In this document: positions 8,426 to 16,607 of the stretch, piece by piece
How positions within the stretch are numbered: position 1 is the stretch's first letter
Layout: the number at the start of each line of letters is the position of its first letter
Assembly (NCBI RefSeq): GCF_023617245.1
Contig: NZ_CP067396.1
Location: 5,862,001 to 5,926,000 of the forward strand
DNA: 64,000 nt
Reading direction: 5' to 3'
Origin: Lysobacter enzymogenes
Lineage (GTDB): Bacteria; Pseudomonadota; Gammaproteobacteria; Xanthomonadales; Xanthomonadaceae
Notes under the pieces: model-generated
Database searches by the model: none
What the model was told of the DNA's origin: nothing
Seen by the model: the letters and a program-made list of their open reading frames with translations, nothing else
Translations under genes and position numbers: made by a program

Positions 8426-9319
8426 GTGGAAACCCAGTTCCTCAACACCTTCGTCACCATCGTCGACCAAGGCTCGATGGCCGCCGCCGCGCGCGTGCTC
8501 GGCATCACCCCGGCCGCGGTCGCGCAGCAGATCCGCACCCTGGAGCGCGAGATCGGCGCGCCGCTGATCGCGCGCGTCGGCCGCACCGTCAGCGTCACCG
8601 AGGAAGGCGCGCGGATTCTGCCGCGCACGCGCGAACTGCTGCGCAACGTCGCCGACCTGCGCAGCGTCGCCACCGAAAGCGAAATCGCCGGCGAACTGCG
8701 CCTGGGCGCCTGCCCGACCGCGCTGGCTGGGATCCTGCCCGACGTGCTCGCGCGCATGGTCGAAACCTTTCCGCAGATCAACGTGTTCATCAAGCCGGGC
8801 TATTCGGCCGACCTCTACCACGCGGTCGAACAGGGCGACCTCGACGCGGCGATCGTGCTGCAGGCGCCGTTCCCGCTGCCCAAGACCTGCGAGTGGCAGC
8901 TGCTGCGCGAGGAGCCGCTGATCGTGCTGGCGCCGGCGCACCTGGCCGACCGCGACCCGCACGAACTGCTCGCCACCCAGCCGCTGATCCGCTACGACCG
9001 CCACCAGTGGGGCGGCCGCCAAGCCGAGGAATACCTGCGCGCGCAGCGCATCGTCCCGCGCGAGCGTTTCGAATTGAACGCGCTCAACGCCATCGCGGTG
9101 ATGGTCGACCGCGGCCTGGGCGTGTCGCTGGTGCCCGACTGGGCGCAACCCTGGCCCGAAGGCCTCAAGCTCGCGCGCATCGCCTTGCCCGACGCCTCGG
9201 CCAAGCGCTGCATCGGCATCGTCTGGTCGCGCTCGAGCGTGCGCGTGCGCCTGGTCACCGTATTGCTGCAAGAAAGCCGCAAGGCCATGCAGCAACGCAA
9301 CGGCCCGAAGCCCCTGTAG
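8426..9319 (+). CDS. LysR-family transcriptional regulator
   Basis: The 297-aa protein starts with GTG (METQFLNTFVTIVDQGSMAA). The N-terminal winged helix-turn-helix spans about residues 1-60 (AAARVLGITPAAVAQQIRTLE), and the LysR substrate-binding domain spans about residues 88-290. LysR proteins act as cytoplasmic tetramers that activate neighbouring genes in response to a pathway metabolite. It lies downstream of, and in line with, the CitE-like and symporter genes. It is the only local regulator between 4.7 and 24.6 kb, so it is the obvious candidate to control both halves of the split catabolic cluster. This regulatory link is inference. Confidence 0.93.
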   Translation: METQFLNTFVTIVDQGSMAAAARVLGITPAAVAQQIRTLEREIGAPLIARVGRTVSVTEEGARILPRTRELLRNVADLRSVATESEIAGELRLGACPTALAGILPDVLARMVETFPQINVFIKPGYSADLYHAVEQGDLDAAIVLQAPFPLPKTCEWQLLREEPLIVLAPAHLADRDPHELLATQPLIRYDRHQWGGRQAEEYLRAQRIVPRERFELNALNAIAVMVDRGLGVSLVPDWAQPWPEGLKLARIALPDASAKRCIGIVWSRSSVRVRLVTVLLQESRKAMQQRNGPKPL

Positions 9320-9886
9320 CAGCGGCGCAAGCCGCGTCCGCGACATCGCGCTTACGACGCGACCGTGCGAGCCCGCGGCCGCAGCTCGCGCAGTTTCTAC
9401 ATTCGGGGTCGAGAAACGGCGCGACCTGCATTACCCAACGCGCAACGACGACATTGAAGGTCGCGCGCGTTCTGCCTTGGTGCAACACAAACGCAGAACG
9501 ATGCCTAACATGCGCGTTTAAATAGCACTTAATGAGTGCATCAGGACGATCAACGTCCCGAACTCGGCGTTGCCCTAGGCAAGAGTCCCCTCATGCGCCC
9601 CCTGGCTCGAACATCGCCTCAGTTTGCGAGGCTCCATCTTGACGCTCGCGAAAAAAACGATCAAAGCTGCAAGCGGGCCGCGATAGTCGCGGATATGCTC
9701 GCCAGTCGGCAGCCCCATGCGGCCTACCCATGTCGCGAAGGTGCTGGACAGCTACCAAGCCCCAGTAAACGGTCTTGGCCTGAGAATGTAAGCATGCCTT
9801 ACGAAGAATAATTGTCTTGTGCCATTTGCCGCATTCCCTTCAAAAAATTTCATCTTTGAACGAACAAGCCTCAAGGACGCTTCGCC
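9320..9886. other. 567-bp spacer at the start of the low-GC island
   Basis: No convincing gene was found. A family B half-unit (GTAGCAGCGGCGCAAGCC) follows the LysR stop. Two short hairpins lie at 9468-9500 (CGTTCTGC ... GCAGAACG) and about 9526-9540 (GCACT TAATG AGTGC). From about 9500 the base composition drops, and 9790-9870 is AT-rich, probably the promoter region of the following gene pair. A remnant similar to part of the effector gene is listed separately. A 91-codon open frame at 9536-9811 lacks a ribosome site and recognisable features. Confidence 0.6.
9729..9763 (+). pseudogene. Remnant of a second effector-type gene
   Basis: The stretch includes CATGTCGCGAAGGTGCTGGA followed by CAGCTACCAAGCC. 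It matches 11246-11278 inside the downstream 1205-aa gene at about 30 of 33 positions and would encode VAKVLDSYQA against VATVLDSYQT. No open frame continues on either side. This looks like the decayed trace of a related effector gene or of an ancestral copy. The match is short, so chance or local recombination is not fully excluded. Confidence 0.5.
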
Positions 9887-10291
9887 ATGACCATCAGCCT
9901 TGAACTGCTAGCCAAGATCAACGCATTGGAAGATGAAAAGCTCAAAGCCAGGGTTATTGGGGTGCTTACGGGCCCCGGGAAAAGAATCGCCAGCGATGAG
10001 GCTATCTACGAATCCATCGTGTCCGACTACATGGCGGCCAGGGAGCATTGGGACCGACGAAGGGTGTGGAAAGCCGAGGACGCAGCCGCCTTCGCGCAGT
10101 ACTTCCAGAAAGAAAGCCCGGAAGAATACGCTGATTTCTTATGGCAGGAAAAAGAATTCAATCAGATCGAGGCGCGACTCGCTTGGTCGGTGCGGCGCTT
10201 GATATTGAAGTGGATGCCAGGCCTGGACGAGTCTGACATTACTGGTCTATTTGGGAAATTCCGAGATCACGCCAAATCCGACTCGACCTGA
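9887..10291 (+). CDS. Small helical protein, candidate antitoxin/immunity partner of the downstream PIN protein
   Basis: The 134-aa protein is rich in charged helices (ALEDEKLKARVIGVL, EDAAAFAQYFQKESPEEYAD, ARLAWSVRRLILKW) and has no signal peptide, membrane segment or DNA-binding motif that I recognise. ATG 9887 follows AAGGA. Sampled sequence is about 45-53% G+C, clearly lower than the roughly 70% around it, pointing to recent acquisition. It ends 17 bp before the GTG start of the 1205-aa PIN-domain protein, so the two are very likely co-transcribed. A cytosolic immunity role against a ribonuclease toxin is inferred from this arrangement only. I do not recognise the family. Confidence 0.75.
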   Translation: MTISLELLAKINALEDEKLKARVIGVLTGPGKRIASDEAIYESIVSDYMAAREHWDRRRVWKAEDAAAFAQYFQKESPEEYADFLWQEKEFNQIEARLAWSVRRLILKWMPGLDESDITGLFGKFRDHAKSDST

Positions 10292-10308
10292 CCAGAAAGG
10301 ATCGAACT

Positions 10309-13300
10309 GTGGCGAGTTACTTTTTGGCCGACACAAGCAGTTTGATCTATGCCTATCGCGCGGGCGGCCCTCAGTTGCTTGATACATATCGGCGAACTGT
10401 CGAGGCGAACGGCTCCAAGCTCGCAGTCTCCAAAACCGTGGAAACCGAGATTGCGAACGGCCCTCTCAGAATCGAGATTGGGCAGTATCTGGCAGACCGG
10501 GACATCACGATTCTCACTGCTCCCGAGGTGGAACAGCAGTTGGCGTCTGCCATCGATCCTGACGAATTCGACAAGTTGTCCAAGAACGCGGGGGAACGTT
10601 CCCTGTTGGAGATCGCGGCCCGCGAGCAAGCTGAAGGCCGCAACGTCACGATCTGGTCGGACGACAGACATTTCGCATCGCCGCAGATCCAACGTCAGTT
10701 GCAACGCGATATGCCGGGCCTGCTAACCAGGACCACCGCGCAACTGCTCGATCAGGCGCACCGCGACAGCTTCGTTACCCACGCCGAGTATCGACAGCAC
10801 TTGGACGGCTACCGCAATCTGCCCGATTTTCAGGACAGCCCGCGTCTGAATTCGTTCGATCCGTCCCTCGCTTCGCCTGCCGCACCCACGATCGATCCGG
10901 CCGGGGACGAGGCATCCTTGCGTGGTCCCAAAAGGCAAGGCGGTTCCGCTTCGGCGGAGCTATTGATCGGCGAGTCGCCCAGGCATGCGTTGCTGCGTTC
11001 CGGCGGCCTGCTGGCGACCGGGGTGGATGTGGCGCTAGGCGCGCACCGCGTCGCAGATCGCTTGGGACAGGACAATCCGGCGGCTGCGCGGTCCGAGGCC
11101 CATCATGTCGCAGCACGCAATGTTGGCGGCTGGATCGGCGGCGCGTCGGCCGGCTTGGTCGCCACGGCGGCGGCCACCGGCCCCGGTGTGGTCGGCTTCA
11201 TCGTGGTCGGCGGCGCGGCCGTGGCCGGTGCGAAGGTGGGCGAGCATGTCGCGACGGTGCTGGACAGCTACCAGACCTTCAAGCAGACCGACCGTGACGG
11301 CGTGAAGTGGGAATCCAACGGCCGGCAATGGGTGCGTCAAGACCTGGGCGACCTGCTGGACGACGGCCAGAACAAGCCGATGATGCAGGCGTTTTCCGCC
11401 GGCCCGGAGAAAGCGAACGAACTGAGCTACCGGGCCAGCAATTCGGCGACGGAACTGGCGATGGGGAAGTTGGAAGCGCCCCGCAATCCGTACTCGCACG
11501 CAGCGGCGGACAGCGACCCGGCGAGCCTGCGCCGCGCCGATTGGGAGCGCAATCCGCAAACCGGAGCGTGGGACCGCAAGGTCGTCGTCGGCTTCGAGCA
11601 GCCCGGCGTGCCGATGATGCGGGTCGATGCGGCCAGCCCCGAGCGTGCGGCGGAGTTGGATCGCGTTTCGCAGCAAGTGATCCAGGAGAACATCGCCAAC
11701 GGCCCGGCGCCGATGGCCGCGCGCTATCAGATGGTGCATCGGAGCGAAGGCTGGGACCGGTTCGGCGCGGTGCCGCCCTCCATCGATTCGGCGCTGCGTG
11801 ACGATTCGTTGATCGCGTCGGATGGAAGGCTGTACCAGCGCACGGCGGAAGGGCAGTGGCAGCGCAACGGCGAGTCCGTTATCGCCGCCGGCAACTTGCG
11901 TCAGGAACTCGACAGCACGCGCGCGGCGCTGCAACCGCAGTTGGCGCAGCATGTGCAGCAAGTGGCTGCGATCCCGGCATGGCAACCGCCGACCTTGGAA
12001 GACATCGAGCGGGCGGACTTGATGGCGACGTACAAGACCCACAACGTCAATCCCCGACCGGAACAGTTGGAAGCGGCCTTGGAAGCGGTGCGACGGACGC
12101 AACAGGAATACGGTGTAGCGCCGCTGGCGACTTCGTTGCACCTGGGACGCAACGCGCGCGGCGGCTACGACATCGACAGTCCGATTGAGCATATCGGCCG
12201 CGACGCGGACGGCGCGAACCGGGTCCATGCCGAAACCAGTTCGCTGGACGTGCAAATGGCGATGCTGGATTTGCGCTCGCCGCCGCCGACCGCGCCGGAG
12301 GCGCCGGAACTGCGGATCGCGAATCTGTCGCCGCAGCAACGCGAAGCGTTGGAGCAGGTCGTGCGCGAGGCGAATCGGTTGGGCCTGTCGCGCGACGACG
12401 TGCGGGACTCGGCGCGGCGGGCGGTGGCCGGCGCACGGTTCCAGGATCGCGAGCCGGAGATTGTAGTCAACGCTGCCGAGGCGCACCGGGAACGGACGCC
12501 GCGCGCGCCCGAGGTGCCGAGTCAGCCGAAGGCGACTTCGCCCGAGCCGACGAACTCGGCGGCGGTCGCGCACGCCACTGCGGCGCCGCTGGAGCGGCCC
12601 GAAGCGCTGCGTCGCGCGGACGAGGCATCGTCCCCCGTCCGATCGTCGCCGGTCGCGTCACAGGCCGCCGCCTTGCCTGCTGGCGTCTCGACAGATACGC
12701 CGCGCCCTCGCGAGCCGTCGCCATCGCCGCCTGGCGCCGTGGCATCGGAGGCGATGCCGGAAACTCGACGCGAGGTCGAACCGGTGTCAGCACCTGCACC
12801 CGAGCGCGCAGCGGCGTCGGTAGAGGCGCCGCCGCCCGCACAGGCGGTCCGTGCCGAGGTCGTGCCGGCCCCGCCCGTGGCGGCGACGCCTGCGCCGGAA
12901 GTCATCTCCCCGATGGAGCCTGCACCGCGTGTTCCGGACGCGACATCGCTACAGACGGCGGAAGCACCAACTCCCGCCCCCGAGGTTGCGGCGCCACCCG
13001 TCGCCGGCACTACGCAGGAATTGGAAGATGACCGTCTCCGCCCTGGCGACCGAGGGCAGGACGTGGAGTTGTTGCAATACCGCCTGGACCGCATCGGCTA
13101 TCGCGATGGGAATGGGGAACGCCTGCCGCAGAACGGCCAGTACGACGCCGCCACCGAACAGGCCGTGCGCCAGTTCCAGCGCGATCAGGGACTGGCCGAC
13201 ACCGGCATCGCCGACCCCTCGACGCAGCAGGCGATGTCGGCGGCGCAGTACGCGCGGATCGAGTCGCGCAAGGCGGCCAGTCAGGACGCGCCCACGGCGA

Positions 13301-13926
13301 CGCCGGAGCGCATCGCGGCGGCCGACCAAGAGGCATCGCTGGCGCGGGAAGATGCGCCCACTTCGCCGCTCCGCGACGACCGGGCTGTCGCTCCGGCTGC
13401 GCACGACCCGCCCAGCCCCAACGCACGCGACACACCGGACGACGCCCGCGTAGCGGACGCGCCGGATCGAGCCGTCCCGGCATCCGCCGTGCCCGCCGCG
13501 CGGGACGCGTTGCCGGAGCCGGCGGCGGCAGCTTCGCCCGAACGACCGACGCACGATGCGGCAACCATGGCACAGCCGGGTTCGGCGATGGACTTGTCGC
13601 AGTTGTCGCCCAACGATCAGGCGATGTTCGCGAAGATTCGCGCGGGCGCGCCCGGCCACGTTTCGGATGAAACCGTGGCGGCGGCGATGCTCTCGGCCAA
13701 GCGCGACAAAATCCAAGATGCGGACAGCATCGCGCAGGTGGGCGTCGCCCACGGCAAGCTATGGGTCGGCGCGACCACTCCCGGCTTTTATGGCGTGGCG
13801 TCGCTCTCCGAACCGCCGCCCGCGATGCAGGAGACCGTGCGCGAGGCGCAGACGCTCAATCAGCAACTGGCGCGGGAAGCGGCACAACGCAATCCAGACG
13901 ATCCGAGCCGCGGGCCGTCAAGGTAG
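10309..13926 (+). CDS. Giant PIN-domain protein with PG-binding domain and XVIPCD-like C-terminus (candidate T4SS toxin effector)
   Basis: The 1205-aa protein starts with GTG after AGAAAGGA. Residues 1-145 look like a PIN ribonuclease: FLADTSSLIY (Asp8), ETEI (Glu45/47), NAGERSLLEIA (Glu96) and IWSDDRHF (Asp118/119), the expected acidic metal site. Residues about 270-320 form a glycine-rich hydrophobic zipper (GWIGGASAGLVATAAA). A mixed region with DRDGVKWESNGRQWVRQ follows, then a Pro/Ala linker, and a peptidoglycan-binding domain spans about 905-985 (RPGDRGQDVELLQYRLDRIG). The last 110 residues (SPNDQAMFAKIRAGAPGH; TTPGFYGVASLSEPPPAMQ) resemble the XVIPCD secretion tail of Xanthomonadales T4SS effectors. 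The PIN part is about 57-60% G+C and the rest about 68%, suggesting a swapped toxin head. No T4SS genes lie in this window. Confidence 0.85.
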   Translation: MASYFLADTSSLIYAYRAGGPQLLDTYRRTVEANGSKLAVSKTVETEIANGPLRIEIGQYLADRDITILTAPEVEQQLASAIDPDEFDKLSKNAGERSLLEIAAREQAEGRNVTIWSDDRHFASPQIQRQLQRDMPGLLTRTTAQLLDQAHRDSFVTHAEYRQHLDGYRNLPDFQDSPRLNSFDPSLASPAAPTIDPAGDEASLRGPKRQGGSASAELLIGESPRHALLRSGGLLATGVDVALGAHRVADRLGQDNPAAARSEAHHVAARNVGGWIGGASAGLVATAAATGPGVVGFIVVGGAAVAGAKVGEHVATVLDSYQTFKQTDRDGVKWESNGRQWVRQDLGDLLDDGQNKPMMQAFSAGPEKANELSYRASNSATELAMGKLEAPRNPYSHAAADSDPASLRRADWERNPQTGAWDRKVVVGFEQPGVPMMRVDAASPERAAELDRVSQQVIQENIANGPAPMAARYQMVHRSEGWDRFGAVPPSIDSALRDDSLIASDGRLYQRTAEGQWQRNGESVIAAGNLRQELDSTRAALQPQLAQHVQQVAAIPAWQPPTLEDIERADLMATYKTHNVNPRPEQLEAALEAVRRTQQEYGVAPLATSLHLGRNARGGYDIDSPIEHIGRDADGANRVHAETSSLDVQMAMLDLRSPPPTAPEAPELRIANLSPQQREALEQVVREANRLGLSRDDVRDSARRAVAGARFQDREPEIVVNAAEAHRERTPRAPEVPSQPKATSPEPTNSAAVAHATAAPLERPEALRRADEASSPVRSSPVASQAAALPAGVSTDTPRPREPSPSPPGAVASEAMPETRREVEPVSAPAPERAAASVEAPPPAQAVRAEVVPAPPVAATPAPEVISPMEPAPRVPDATSLQTAEAPTPAPEVAAPPVAGTTQELEDDRLRPGDRGQDVELLQYRLDRIGYRDGNGERLPQNGQYDAATEQAVRQFQRDQGLADTGIADPSTQQAMSAAQYARIESRKAASQDAPTATPERIAAADQEASLAREDAPTSPLRDDRAVAPAAHDPPSPNARDTPDDARVADAPDRAVPASAVPAARDALPEPAAAASPERPTHDAATMAQPGSAMDLSQLSPNDQAMFAKIRAGAPGHVSDETVAAAMLSAKRDKIQDADSIAQVGVAHGKLWVGATTPGFYGVASLSEPPPAMQETVREAQTLNQQLAREAAQRNPDDPSRGPSR

Positions 13927-14244
13927 CCGGATATGGAATGGACACGACCGCACTCCCGCACATGATCTACCTACTTCGCGATCAGCGAACCGGGAAGTCG
14001 TTTTTGCCGCAACGCAACAAGAAAAACTGACGCGTCACCCAACAAAACCTAGCCTCTGAACATAGCGCGCAACGGTTCTATGCCTCCGGGCGAACGCATA
14101 GTCTCGCCAGCATCCGGGGATCGCGCGATGTCGGGGACGTCGCCACAAGGACGCGGCCACGCTGCCGTCGGGCCAACGCCGGAACGATGCGCGACGCCGC
14201 TCGCGGCGCGCGCCGGCCTTCGCACCACCACGACGGAACCGAAC
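13927..14244. other. Spacer between effector gene and TonB receptor gene
   Basis: This 318-bp spacer marks the right edge of the effector island. It contains a 30-codon open frame at 13938-14030 with no support as a gene, and the 24-bp motif shared with the citE upstream region. The TonB receptor promoter is expected here. Confidence 0.6.
14040..14063 (+). promoter_or_regulatory. Second copy of the shared candidate operator motif
   Basis: The sequence reads CAACAAAACCTA, then GCCTC, then TGAACAT. It matches the motif at 4668-4691 at 21 of 24 positions, and both copies are followed by ATGCC about 15 bp later and then GCGAACGC. It lies 181 bp before the TonB receptor start and about 114 bp after the effector stop. 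The duplication supports co-regulation of the two catabolic blocks. Confidence 0.5.
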
Positions 14245-16533
14245 ATGCTCAAGCCACTTTCCGCCGCGATCGGCAGCGCGCTGCTGCTGTCCTTCGCCGC
14301 CGGCACCGCCGCCGCCCAGGACGCGGACGCGGCCGCCGCGCCGGCCGAGACCGAAACCGCGCAGGCCAGCCGCGCCGCGGTCAACCTCGACAACGTCGTG
14401 GTCACCGGCACCCGCAGCCCCAAGGCGGTGGACAAGATTCCCGGCGCCATCACCCTGGTGTCGAAGGCCGAACTCGCGCGCAGCCTGGTGCTGACCGAGG
14501 ACGCGACCGCGGTGCTGGCGCGCACCGTGCCCGGCTATGCCGAGTCCTCGCAGGCGATGAGCAACACCGGCGAGAACCTGCGCGGCCGCGTCGCTCTGCG
14601 CCTGTTCGACGGCGTGCCGCAGGGTTCGCCGCTGCGCGAAGGCACCCGCAACGGCACCTTCACCGACATGGGCATCGTCGGCCGGATCGAGGTCATCAAC
14701 GGCCCGTCCGCGTCCGAGGGCATCGGCGCGGCCGGCGGCATCATCAACTACCTGTCCGCCGCGCCGACCAAGGAAGGCAACGAGTTCACCCTGATCAGCC
14801 GCTACACCACCCAGTTCAAGGACGACAGCGCGGGCTGGAAGCTCGGCCTGAATTTCGCCCGCAAGGCCGGCAATTTCGACATGCTCGCCAGCGTCTCGTT
14901 CCTGGACCGCGGCATCACCTACGACGGCGACGGCCGCCGCATCGGCATGAACACCAGCGGCTCGCTGGCCGATACCGAGTCGCGCAACCTGTTCCTCAAG
15001 GCCGGCTACGACTTCGGCGAAGACGGCACCCAGCGCATCGAAGGCTCGGTCAGCCACTTCAACATCGAAGGCAAGGCCAACTATATCCAGGTGCTGGGCT
15101 GCCGCCCCGACGAGCGCGCGCTGTGCGGCGAGACCCGCACCAACACCTCCGAGCGCGGCACGATCTTCGGCTCCAAGGCCGCGATCAACGACTTCAAGCA
15201 GTACCAGCTCACTTACACCAACAGCGATTTCTTCGGCGGCACCTTGACCGTGAACGGCTACAAGGCCGACCAGCAGATGCGCTACCTGCCGGAAAACACC
15301 ATCGACCGCCAGGACCCGCGGCTGGGGCCGATCGGCCAGGTCTGGGACCAGTCGGAAATCGTCACCGACAAGAAAGGCCTGCGCACCTCGTGGGCGCGGC
15401 CGTCGCTGTTCGCGGTCGACGGGCTGGAACTGCGCGTCGGCCTGGACCTGGTCGAAGACACCGCCGAGCAGCGCCTGGCGCTGACCGACCGGCTGTGGGT
15501 GCCGCCGATGAACTACAAGAGCCGCGCGCCGTGGATGCAGCTGTCCTGGGACATCGGCCCGGTGACCCTGTCCGGCGGCATCCGCCGCGAGGACGGCGAG
15601 CTGCGCGTGGACGACTACACCACCACCTGGTACCGCGACCGCCGCAACGTCGGCGGCGGCACCCTGGACTACCAGGAGAACCTGACCAACTTCGGCGCGG
15701 TGTGGCGCGTCAACGAGCAGTGGTCGGTGTTCGGCTCCTACGGCGAAGGCTTCACCCTGGCCAACGTCGGCATTCCGCTGCGCAACGTGCAATGCTCGGG
15801 CGACGCCGGCAGCGTGCAGACCGACGGCTGCCCGAACGATCCGCCGATCAACGTCGGCGACCTGCTCGACCTCAACGCCATCGTGGTCGAGAACACCGAA
15901 TTCGGCTTCAACTGGCGCGGCGAGCGCGGCTCGCTGAGCGCCTCGCATTACGATTCCAAGTCCGACTACGGCCAGTCGCTGGCGATCGACCCGATCACCA
16001 ACGACCTGGTGCTGCTGCGCGCGCCGGTGCGGATCAAGGGCTACGAACTGTCCGGCGACTGGCGCTTCAACGACGCCTGGCGGATCAGCGCGGTCTATTC
16101 GCACACCCGCGGCAAGACCTCGTTCTGGTCGGCCGACGCCGCCGGCCGCTTCGGCGCCGGCGGGCTGAACAAGCCGATGGGCGTGCTCGACATCAACCCC
16201 GACAAACTCGCCTGGACCCTGACCTGGAACTTCCTGCCCAACGCCGACGTGAGCCTGGGCGCGACCACGCTGTTCTCGCGCGACCTGTCCGGCAGCGACG
16301 TGCGCGCCTTCGACAACCGCGCCTTCAGCTTCACCGAGAGCACCAAGGGCTACACCCTGTTCGACCTGGGCTTCAACTACGACACCCAGCGTTACGGCAA
16401 GCTCTCGCTCGGCATCGAGAACCTGTTGGACAAGCAGTACATCCTGAGCTGGTCGCAACCGCCGGGCGGCTTCCAGAACTACTGGGCCGGCCGCGGGCGC
16501 ACGATCTCGCTCACCCACACCTTCAAGTTCTGA
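14245..16533 (+). CDS. TonB-dependent outer-membrane receptor
   Basis: The 762-aa protein has a signal peptide, MLKPLSAAIGSALLLSFAAG, cleaved near AAAQ. A plug domain follows (LDNVVVTGTRSPKAVDKIPG, GRIEVINGPSA) and then a 22-strand-type barrel ending in a C-terminal aromatic residue (TISLTHTFKF). The motif ENLLDKQYILSW is typical of TonB receptors. It imports a ligand too large for porins, using energy from TonB-ExbBD. Downstream genes for a PfkB kinase and GH127 suggest a carbohydrate ligand, but FecA/siderophore-like receptors look similar, so iron uptake remains possible. Start 14245 is chosen for the signal peptide. Confidence 0.92.
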   Translation: MLKPLSAAIGSALLLSFAAGTAAAQDADAAAAPAETETAQASRAAVNLDNVVVTGTRSPKAVDKIPGAITLVSKAELARSLVLTEDATAVLARTVPGYAESSQAMSNTGENLRGRVALRLFDGVPQGSPLREGTRNGTFTDMGIVGRIEVINGPSASEGIGAAGGIINYLSAAPTKEGNEFTLISRYTTQFKDDSAGWKLGLNFARKAGNFDMLASVSFLDRGITYDGDGRRIGMNTSGSLADTESRNLFLKAGYDFGEDGTQRIEGSVSHFNIEGKANYIQVLGCRPDERALCGETRTNTSERGTIFGSKAAINDFKQYQLTYTNSDFFGGTLTVNGYKADQQMRYLPENTIDRQDPRLGPIGQVWDQSEIVTDKKGLRTSWARPSLFAVDGLELRVGLDLVEDTAEQRLALTDRLWVPPMNYKSRAPWMQLSWDIGPVTLSGGIRREDGELRVDDYTTTWYRDRRNVGGGTLDYQENLTNFGAVWRVNEQWSVFGSYGEGFTLANVGIPLRNVQCSGDAGSVQTDGCPNDPPINVGDLLDLNAIVVENTEFGFNWRGERGSLSASHYDSKSDYGQSLAIDPITNDLVLLRAPVRIKGYELSGDWRFNDAWRISAVYSHTRGKTSFWSADAAGRFGAGGLNKPMGVLDINPDKLAWTLTWNFLPNADVSLGATTLFSRDLSGSDVRAFDNRAFSFTESTKGYTLFDLGFNYDTQRYGKLSLGIENLLDKQYILSWSQPPGGFQNYWAGRGRTISLTHTFKF

Positions 16534-16607
16534 GGTCCGCGGCGCGCGACGGACCGGATCGGCCTCATCGCCGCGGCAAGCACTGCCGCGGCGGCGCTTT
16601 CACCGCT

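Noticed and set aside
9536..9811. A 91-codon open frame before the effector partner gene
   Set aside because: It lacks a ribosome site and recognisable sequence, and it runs through the decayed effector remnant in a different reading.
13938..14030. Possible 30-residue peptide after the effector gene
   Set aside because: There is no ribosome site or family match, and it overlaps the promoter-proximal region of the TonB receptor gene.
9320..14040. Prophage or integrative-element ends around the effector island
   Set aside because: No integrase, tRNA gene or convincing direct-repeat pair flanks the island; only GC shift and the remnant suggest transfer.
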